Below are positions 58,655 through 64,000 of a stretch of 64,000 nucleotides of DNA, one piece after another (position 1 is the stretch's first letter; each line of letters begins with the position of its first letter). Made by a program: the position numbers and the translations under genes. Below the pieces are notes generated by a model. The model made no database searches. It was not told the origin of the DNA and saw only the letters and a program-made list of their open reading frames with translations. Source of the stretch: Mumia quercus (GTDB taxonomy: Bacteria > Actinomycetota > Actinomycetes > Propionibacteriales > Nocardioidaceae); assembly GCF_025506335.1 (NCBI RefSeq), contig NZ_JANZYO010000004.1, forward strand, positions 124,001 through 188,000, written 5' to 3'.

Positions 58655-60800
58655 AGCGCTCGCCGTAACGCTCCGCGAGCTCCTGAGCACGCTCGGTGAA
58701 CGCCTTCACGCCGATGCGGCCGTCAGCGGCCTCGTACCCGTTGATGTACTGCAGCGCGCCGCCGTACAGCGGGGGGAAGCCGATGCCGAAGATCGAGCCG
58801 ATGTTGGCGTCGGCGACCGTGCGCAGCACGCCCTCCTCGAGGCAGCGGACCGTCTCGAGGGCCATGATGAACGTGTACCGCTCCTGCATGTCCTCCCACG
58901 GGATCTCCGCGCCTTCCTTGCGGAACTGCGAGAGGCCGTCCCAGAGACGCTTCTTGGCGTCGGCGGGGTACTCGTAGAACCCGGCACCGGCCGCCTTGCC
59001 CTTGCGGTCCTGGTCGACGAGCGCGTTGATGACGTCCATCGCCGCGCTGTCGGGGAACGCCTTGCCCTCGCCCTCCGCGGCCGCCTTGGCCTCCGCGTTG
59101 ATCTTCTGCGGGAGCGTCAGGGTGACCTCGTCGATCATCGCCAGCGGCGGGGCCGGGAAGCCCTTGGTCGTCGCGGCGCGCTCGATCGCCACCGGATCGA
59201 GACCCTCGGCGAGCATCTCGACACCCTCCATCGTCAGGGTGCCGAAGACGCGGCTGGTGAAGAAGCCGCGGCTGTCGTTGACGACGATCGGGGTCTTCTT
59301 GATCTGCTTGACGTAGTCCAGCGCACGCGCAATGGCCTCGTCCGAGGTCTTTTCGCCCACGATGATCTCGACCAGCGGCATCTTGTCGACCGGCGAGAAG
59401 AAGTGGATCCCGATGAAGTCCTCAGGACGCTTCACGCCCTCGGCGAGGATCGTGATCGGCAGCGTCGACGTGTTGGAGCCGAGCAGCGCGTCCGGCTTCA
59501 CGACCGGCTCGAGGTCGCCGAAGACCTGCTTCTTGAGGTCGACCGACTCGAAGACGGCCTCGATGACGAAGTCGCAGCCCTCGAGGTCGGCGTAGTCGGC
59601 GGTCGGGTGGATGCGGGCGAGGATCTCGTCGCGCTTCTCCGGCGTCAGGCGGCCCTTCTCGACCTGCTTGTCGAGCAGCTTGGTGCTGTAGGACTTGCCC
59701 TTCTCGGCGGCCTCGAGCGAGACGTCCTTCAGGACGACGTCGATGCCGGCGCGCGCCGACACGTACGCCACGCCGGCGCCCATCATGCCCGCGCCGAGGA
59801 TGGCGAGCTTGGTCGCCTTCGTCTTCTCGATGCCGGCCGGACGCGAGCCGCCCGCGTTGATGGCACCGAGGTCGAAGAAGAACGCCTGGGTCATGTTCTT
59901 GAACTGCTGGCCGGTGACCAGGTCCACGAAGTAGCGCGACTCGATCCGCGAGGCGGTGTCGAAGTCGACCTGCGCACCCTCGACGGCTGCCGACATGATG
60001 TTGCGCGGTGCCTTCATCGGCGCGCCCTTGGTCTGCTTGCGCAGGTTCGAGGGGAACGCGGGGAGGAACTGCGCGAGCTTCGGCGAGGACGGCGTGCCGC
60101 CCGGCATCCGGTAGCCCTTCTTGTCCCAGGGCTGGGTGAAGGCGTCGGCATCGTCCTTGTTGGCGAGGATCCACGCCTTGGCGGCCGGGACGAGCTCGTC
60201 CTGCGTCGCGACGATCTCGTCGATCAGACCGGTCTCCTTGGCGCGGGCCGGCTTCATGCGCGGGCCCTGGAGGAGCACCTCCATGAGCGCCTTCTGGAGG
60301 CCGAACATGCGGACCGTACGCGTGACGCCGCCGCCTGCGGGCAGCAGACCGAGGGTGACCTCGGGGAGGCCGATCTCGTAGCGGCCGTCGACTGCGATGC
60401 GGCGGTGCGCGGCGAGCGCGATCTCGAGCCCGCCACCGAGGGCGGCCCCGTTGATCGCGGCGACCACGGGCTTGCCGAGGGTCTCCAGCGTGCGCAGCGT
60501 CGCCTTCATCGACTCGACCTCGGTGAAGACGGCCTCGGCGTCCGCCGGGGTCATCTGCGTCATGAGCTTGAGGTCGCCACCGGCGAAGAAGGTGCTCTTG
60601 GCGCTGGCGATGACGACGCCGACGACGTCGTCGCGCTCGGCGACCAGACGCTCGACGGCCTTGGCCATCGAGGCCTGGTAGGCCGCGTTCATCGTGTTGG
60701 CGCTCTGGTTGGGGTCGTCGAGGACCAGGGTGACGATGCCGTCCTCGTCACGCTCGTAGCGGACGGCCTCGGCCGCCGACGGCACAGTGTTGTCAGTCAT
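58599..60800 (-). CDS. fadB: Fatty acid oxidation multifunctional protein (enoyl-CoA hydratase/3-hydroxyacyl-CoA dehydrogenase)
   Basis: The 733-residue protein has an N-terminal crotonase domain (GGDLKLM, NGAALGGGLEIALAAH oxyanion hole, GLPEVTLGLLPAGGG) and a 3-hydroxyacyl-CoA dehydrogenase part from about residue 330 (LAILGAGMMGAGVAYV for NAD, GSNTSTLPI, HFFSPVDKMPLVEII catalytic His, DSRGFFTSR) plus a second C-terminal domain. It performs two steps of beta-oxidation, feeding the thiolase encoded 36 bases upstream. The domain order is that of FadJ/FadB-type proteins. Confidence 0.93.
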   Translation of the reverse strand: MTDNTVPSAAEAVRYERDEDGIVTLVLDDPNQSANTMNAAYQASMAKAVERLVAERDDVVGVVIASAKSTFFAGGDLKLMTQMTPADAEAVFTEVESMKATLRTLETLGKPVVAAINGAALGGGLEIALAAHRRIAVDGRYEIGLPEVTLGLLPAGGGVTRTVRMFGLQKALMEVLLQGPRMKPARAKETGLIDEIVATQDELVPAAKAWILANKDDADAFTQPWDKKGYRMPGGTPSSPKLAQFLPAFPSNLRKQTKGAPMKAPRNIMSAAVEGAQVDFDTASRIESRYFVDLVTGQQFKNMTQAFFFDLGAINAGGSRPAGIEKTKATKLAILGAGMMGAGVAYVSARAGIDVVLKDVSLEAAEKGKSYSTKLLDKQVEKGRLTPEKRDEILARIHPTADYADLEGCDFVIEAVFESVDLKKQVFGDLEPVVKPDALLGSNTSTLPITILAEGVKRPEDFIGIHFFSPVDKMPLVEIIVGEKTSDEAIARALDYVKQIKKTPIVVNDSRGFFTSRVFGTLTMEGVEMLAEGLDPVAIERAATTKGFPAPPLAMIDEVTLTLPQKINAEAKAAAEGEGKAFPDSAAMDVINALVDQDRKGKAAGAGFYEYPADAKKRLWDGLSQFRKEGAEIPWEDMQERYTFIMALETVRCLEEGVLRTVADANIGSIFGIGFPPLYGGALQYINGYEAADGRIGVKAFTERAQELAERYGERFTPPALLLEKASKDEKFF

Positions 60801-60836
60801 GAAAATCTGCTCCGTGTGTGAGTCGGTGGGCGAGGG

Positions 60837-62048
60837 TCAGAGACGCTCGACGACGGTGGCGATGCCCATGCCGCCGCCGACGCACAGCGTGGCGACGCCG
60901 TAGCGCTGGTCGCGACGCTCGAGCTCGTCGACGAGGGTGCCGAGGATCATCGCGCCGGTGGCACCGAGGGGGTGGCCGAGGGCGATGGCGCCGCCGTTGA
61001 CGTTGACGATGTCGTGCGGGACCGACATGTCCTTCATGAAGCGCAGGACGACCGCGGCGAACGCCTCGTTCATCTCGTACAGGTCGATGTCGCTCGCCTC
61101 GAGGCCGGCCTTGGCCAGCGCCTTGCGGGTCGCCGGCGCCGGGCCGGTGAGCATGATGGTCGGCTCGGAGCCGGAGACGGCCGTCGCCAGGATCCGCGCG
61201 CGGGGGGTCAGGCCGTTGCGCTTGCCGGCCTCCTCGCTGCCGATGACGACGATCGCGGCGCCGTCCACGATGCCCGAGCTGTTGCCGGCGTGGTGGACGT
61301 GGTTGATCTTCTCGACGTGGCGGTACTTCTCGAGGGCCACCGAGTCGAAGCCGCCGAAGTCGCCGATCGCCTCGAAGGACGGCGGCAGGCTGCTGAGCGA
61401 CTCGACGGTCGTGCCGGGACGGACGAACTCGTCGTGGTCGAGGATCGTGAGGCCGTTGATGTCGGTCACCGGCACGACGGACTTGGCGAAGTAGCCGTTG
61501 GCGATCGCCTTGGCGGCACGCGCCTGCGACTCGGCGGCGTACGTGTCGACGTCGGTGCGCGTGAAGCCCTCGATGGTCGCGATGAGGTCGGCGCCGATGC
61601 CCTGGGGCACGAAGTCGGTGTCGAACGCGGTCTGCGGGTCCATGGCCCACGCGCCGCCGTCGCTGGCCATCGGGACGCGGCTCATCGACTCGACACCGCC
61701 GGCGAGGATCAGGTCCTCCCAGCCGGAGCGCACGCGCTGCGCGGCCTGGTTGACGGCCTCGAGACCCGAGGCGCAGAAGCGGTTGAGCTGGACACCGGCG
61801 ACGGTGTCGGGGAGGCCGGCGGCGAGCGCGGCGGTCTTCGCGATGTCGGCACCCTGGTCGCCGACGGGCGTGACGCACCCGAGGACGACGTCCTCGACCT
61901 GCCCCGCGTCCAGCGTCGGGTTGCGCTTCTGGACCTCCTCGAGGAGGCCGGTCACGAGGCTGATGGGCTTCACCTCGTGCAGGGATCCGGTCTTCTTGCC
62001 GCGCCCGCGGGGGGTGCGGATCGCGTCGTAGATGAATGCCTCAGTCAT
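60837..62048 (-). CDS. fadA: Acetyl-CoA acetyltransferase / 3-ketoacyl-CoA thiolase
   Basis: The 403-residue thiolase has the nucleophile Cys92 in [11 protein letters not shown], the [14 protein letters not shown] segment, [20 protein letters not shown] with the catalytic His, and the second Cys in CVGGGMG. It cleaves 3-ketoacyl-CoA to acetyl-CoA. It is the first gene of the fadAB operon. GAAGGA lies six bases before the ATG at 62048. The promoter upstream contains a strong operator. Confidence 0.93.
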   Translation of the reverse strand: MTEAFIYDAIRTPRGRGKKTGSLHEVKPISLVTGLLEEVQKRNPTLDAGQVEDVVLGCVTPVGDQGADIAKTAALAAGLPDTVAGVQLNRFCASGLEAVNQAAQRVRSGWEDLILAGGVESMSRVPMASDGGAWAMDPQTAFDTDFVPQGIGADLIATIEGFTRTDVDTYAAESQARAAKAIANGYFAKSVVPVTDINGLTILDHDEFVRPGTTVESLSSLPPSFEAIGDFGGFDSVALEKYRHVEKINHVHHAGNSSGIVDGAAIVVIGSEEAGKRNGLTPRARILATAVSGSEPTIMLTGPAPATRKALAKAGLEASDIDLYEMNEAFAAVVLRFMKDMSVPHDIVNVNGGAIALGHPLGATGAMILGTLVDELERRDQRYGVATLCVGGGMGIATVVERL

Positions 62049-62079
62049 GGCGGTCCTTCGTTCGTTGACGACCCGGCAA

Positions 62080-62108
62080 AAGTTACTTGCGAGTAACGAG
62101 TAAGTCAA
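62080..62108 (-). promoter_or_regulatory. fadAB promoter with embedded operator
   Basis: On the minus strand TTGACT (62103-62108), a 17-base spacer and TAACTT (62080-62085) make a near-consensus promoter. The palindrome GTTACT-TGCG-AGTAAC (62082-62097) covers the -10 and most of the spacer, with an extra GAGTAA half-site beside it. This is the layout of a TetR- or FadR-type repressor site. Confidence 0.75.
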
Positions 62109-62125
62109 TGATACCGACATCACTA

Positions 62126-62147
62126 TGACAGCAGCACTGTCACAGTG
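62126..62147. promoter_or_regulatory. Nested palindromes between fadA promoter and hydrolase stop
   Basis: TGACAG-CAGCA-CTGTCA (62126-62142) overlaps CACTGT-C-ACAGTG (62135-62147). They lie between the fadA promoter and the stop of the hydrolase gene and could be a weak terminator of the upstream transcript or another operator. Confidence 0.4.
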
Positions 62148-62163
62148 CCAAGCGGCCCTTGGG

Positions 62164-63039
62164 CTACCCAGACGGGCGACGCCACTCCCCGACGAGCGCC
62201 TGCAGCGAGGCGATCAGCGCCACCGGCTGGTCGAGCATGATGTGGTGCCCGGCGTCGGGGATCACGGTGACGGGGACGTGACCGCCGAGCCGTTCGGCGA
62301 CGGTCGAGGTGATGTCGGTGGTCGCCAGCCCGCGCTCGCCTCGGATCAGCGCCGCCGGGCAGACCGACTCGGCGAGCTCCTCCGGCTCCATCGCGGAACC
62401 GAAGAAGATGGCAGGGTCGAACTTCCAGGACCAGCCTCCCTCGACCTCGCGGACCGAGGCGGCCGCGACGTGGTCCTTCACGTACGGCAGGACCGGGCCG
62501 TCGTTCGGGAGCGGGCGGAACCGCGCGAGGACAGCCTCGCGCGACGGGTAGACCTTGTTGTCGGGCGGGCGCTGACCGGACTCGCGCCAGGCACGTGCCT
62601 CGGGAGACATCTGCCGCACCGGCGAGTCGATCGCGCACACCCCCGCCAGGCGCGCCCCGTGGTCACGAGCCGCCGTGAGCGCGACGAACCCGCCCATGCT
62701 GTGGCCGATCACGCAGGGGTTCTCCTCCCCGGAGGACGCCTCCGCCTCCGCGACCGCAAGCACCTCGGCGGCGTACGTCTCGAGGTCGTACGCCGGGCGC
62801 CGGCCGGAGTCGCCGTGGCCTGACAGGTCCAGCGCGACCACGCGGTGAGCGGTGGCCAGGAACGGCGCCACGTGGTCCCACCAACCGGCATGGGCGGCAC
62901 CCCCGTGGACGAGGACGACGACGGGCGCCCCCGCCGCCCCCCACGTGCGGTACGTGATGCGGGCGCCCTGGACCTCGACCTCGCGGCGGTCGTACGGGGT
63001 CTCCACGGCGTGTGTGAACCAGGCGGGCACGTCGGACAC
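62164..63039 (-). CDS. Alpha/beta hydrolase
   Basis: The 291-residue protein has the alpha/beta-hydrolase fold: oxyanion [12 protein letters not shown], nucleophile elbow GHSMGG, and the catalytic His in [12 protein letters not shown]. The acid is expected near [11 protein letters not shown]. The substrate is unknown; it is co-directional with a MerR regulator and a stress protein. The GTG at 63039 is chosen because GGAGGAGG lies four bases upstream; an upstream GTG at 63078 has no such site. Confidence 0.85.
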   Translation of the reverse strand: MSDVPAWFTHAVETPYDRREVEVQGARITYRTWGAAGAPVVVLVHGGAAHAGWWDHVAPFLATAHRVVALDLSGHGDSGRRPAYDLETYAAEVLAVAEAEASSGEENPCVIGHSMGGFVALTAARDHGARLAGVCAIDSPVRQMSPEARAWRESGQRPPDNKVYPSREAVLARFRPLPNDGPVLPYVKDHVAAASVREVEGGWSWKFDPAIFFGSAMEPEELAESVCPAALIRGERGLATTDITSTVAERLGGHVPVTVIPDAGHHIMLDQPVALIASLQALVGEWRRPSG

Positions 63040-63079
63040 GGCGCCTCCTCCGGGACGGACAGCGAACGGCGCTGACACC

Positions 63080-63814
63080 CTACGTGCGGCGGCGCACGGT
63101 CTCTCGCTTGGTCTCGTTGACGGCGCTCTCGTACGCGGTGACCAGCGCCTGCACCGTCAGCGGCTTGAACCGCTCGACCATCGCGGTGATCGCCTCGGCG
63201 GACTCCCCGCTCGCGCGGTAGTGCGGCAGGACCTTCTGCCGGAAGATGTCGGTCAGCTCGCGGGCGATCGCGCGCGCGTGGGACTCGAAGAGGCGCTCGG
63301 CCTCGACGGCGGCGTCCAGCGGCAGGCCGAGGTCGATCATCGCCACCCCGACGGACAGGTGCGCAGGCGACACCCGGAAGACGTCCTCGTCCGGCGTCGG
63401 CTCGACGACGCGGAGGGCCACGAGCAGCTCGACGTCGTCGTCACTGAGCGAACGCCCTGCCCGGATCTCCAGCACGTCGCGGGCGACGGTCTCGGGGAGG
63501 TCGGAGAGCCACGGCGCGAGCATCGTGCGCTGGAGCGCGACGTCGGCGGGCGACGCCGTGGCCGGGAGGCGCTCGAGGTAGCCCTCGATGGCCGAGAGGG
63601 TGAACCCGTGCGCCTGCAGCTCACGCACCAGCTCGAGGCGGGCGAGGTGGTCGGGGCCGTAGAAGCCGTTGCGCCCCTCTCGCACGGGCGGCGGGATGAG
63701 GCCGCGCCCGGCGTAGAAGCGGATCGTCCGGACGGTCATCCCGACGCGCTCGGCGAGCTGCTCGACCGTCATCCGCTCGGACGACGTCGGCATGCCCGCA
63801 CGGGGGTCGCTCAC
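63080..63814 (-). CDS. MerR-family regulator
   Basis: The 244-residue protein has a MerR winged helix (MTVEQLAERVGMTVRTIRFYAGRGLIPPPVREGRNGFYGPDHLARLELVRELQAHGFTLSAIEGYL, residues about 15-80) followed by a long helical C-domain of about 160 residues with no Cys, so it is not a metal sensor. Its GTG overlaps the stop of the stress protein gene by four bases. It could regulate the hydrolase downstream or the beta-oxidation genes, but nothing in the sequence proves either. Confidence 0.85.
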   Translation of the reverse strand: MSDPRAGMPTSSERMTVEQLAERVGMTVRTIRFYAGRGLIPPPVREGRNGFYGPDHLARLELVRELQAHGFTLSAIEGYLERLPATASPADVALQRTMLAPWLSDLPETVARDVLEIRAGRSLSDDDVELLVALRVVEPTPDEDVFRVSPAHLSVGVAMIDLGLPLDAAVEAERLFESHARAIARELTDIFRQKVLPHYRASGESAEAITAMVERFKPLTVQALVTAYESAVNETKRETVRRRT

Positions 63815-64000
63815 GCGGCACCCATCGGGAGGATGACGACCGGGCACGGCGCCGTCCGGGCGAGCACGTCGCTGACCGACCCGAGCGCGTTGTGGCGGAT
63901 CGAGGAGGTGCCGTGGCTGCCGATGACGAGCATCTGCGCGCCGGCCGCCTCCGAGAGGAGCACGTCCACCGGCAGCCCCTCGTGGACTCCGACGGTGACC
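63811..64000 (-). CDS. Universal stress protein (C-terminal part only)
   Basis: The last 63 codons of a gene entering from the right edge are visible. They read AAGAQMLVIGSHGTSSIR, GSVSDVLARTAPCPVVILP, the end of a UspA domain with the GSHG and G-S ATP-binding elements. The rest is outside the window. The stop overlaps the MerR start (GTGA). Confidence 0.85.
   Translation of the reverse strand, partial: VTVGVHEGLPVDVLLSEAAGAQMLVIGSHGTSSIRHNALGSVSDVLARTAPCPVVILPMGAA

Noticed and set aside
60972-62096. Open frame antisense to the thiolase
   Set aside because: The thiolase frame has all catalytic motifs; the antisense frame has no recognisable features.
1-64000. Prophage, insertion sequence, integrase or tRNA attachment site
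   Set aside because: No transposase, integrase, phage gene, tRNA or flanking attachment repeats were found in any part of the window.

Overview
The window is very GC-rich DNA with dense coding, many GTG starts, ATGA or GTGA start/stop overlaps, leaderless-looking promoters (TACGCT a few bases before a GTG or ATG) and a strong excess of the hexamer CGTACG. Gene content (HelR, CebEFG-type sugar import, caa3-type CtaG, biotin acyl-CoA carboxylase, AtuA and TIGR03084 proteins) fits an actinobacterium, most likely the Nocardioidaceae (Nocardioides, Aeromicrobium or Mumia type). The genus is inference. No rRNA, tRNA, phage, IS element or CRISPR array is visible. The window reads as ordinary chromosome with several catabolic and transport operons.

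Layout. 1-8.1 kb: a cut-off membrane protein, a membrane-anchored phosphoesterase, a secreted dipeptidase-like amidohydrolase with a discoidin domain, a flavodoxin-fold protein flanked by short repeats, the RNA polymerase recycling helicase HelR, and an ornithine cyclodeaminase relative. 8.1-10.6 kb: a sulfonate/taurine/nitrate-type ABC importer. 10.9-16.3 kb: two secreted proteins and a tiny membrane protein, with two strong terminators. 16.3-19 kb: a MetNIQ methionine importer. 19.2-26.3 kb: a TAXI-type TRAP transporter divergent from a two-component system, an SRPBCC/ArsR pair, and a second TAXI binding protein.

26.4-37.7 kb: a tightly overlapping operon headed by a TetR gene. It encodes a TIGR03084 protein, AtuA, two acyl-CoA dehydrogenases, both subunits of a biotin carboxylase, an enoyl-CoA hydratase and an embedded AlkZ-like winged-helix protein. 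The gene set matches acyclic terpene (Atu) or leucine-type branched acyl-CoA breakdown. Two of its genes carry in-frame arrays of short dispersed repeats, the most unusual structure in the window. 37.8-45.4 kb: a MOSC protein, a frameshifted DUF2804 gene, a GH3 glucosidase, and a run of small oxidoreductases and a phosphatase.

45.6-51.4 kb: a complete cello-oligosaccharide module (cebEFG, GH1 beta-glucosidase, LacI regulator CebR) with two perfect CebR palindromes. 51.4-57 kb: a GntR/MatC-type carboxylate transporter pair and a GntR-amino acid permease-universal stress protein operon. 57.1-64 kb: a DUF2243/CtaG pair, the first gene broken by a C-tract frameshift, a fadAB beta-oxidation operon with a well-formed promoter/operator, and a universal stress protein-MerR-hydrolase operon cut by the right edge.

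I found no clearly new multi-gene system. The observations most worth a second look are the in-frame repeat arrays, the two frameshifted genes, and the carboxylase operon with its repeat-bearing DNA-glycosylase-like member.
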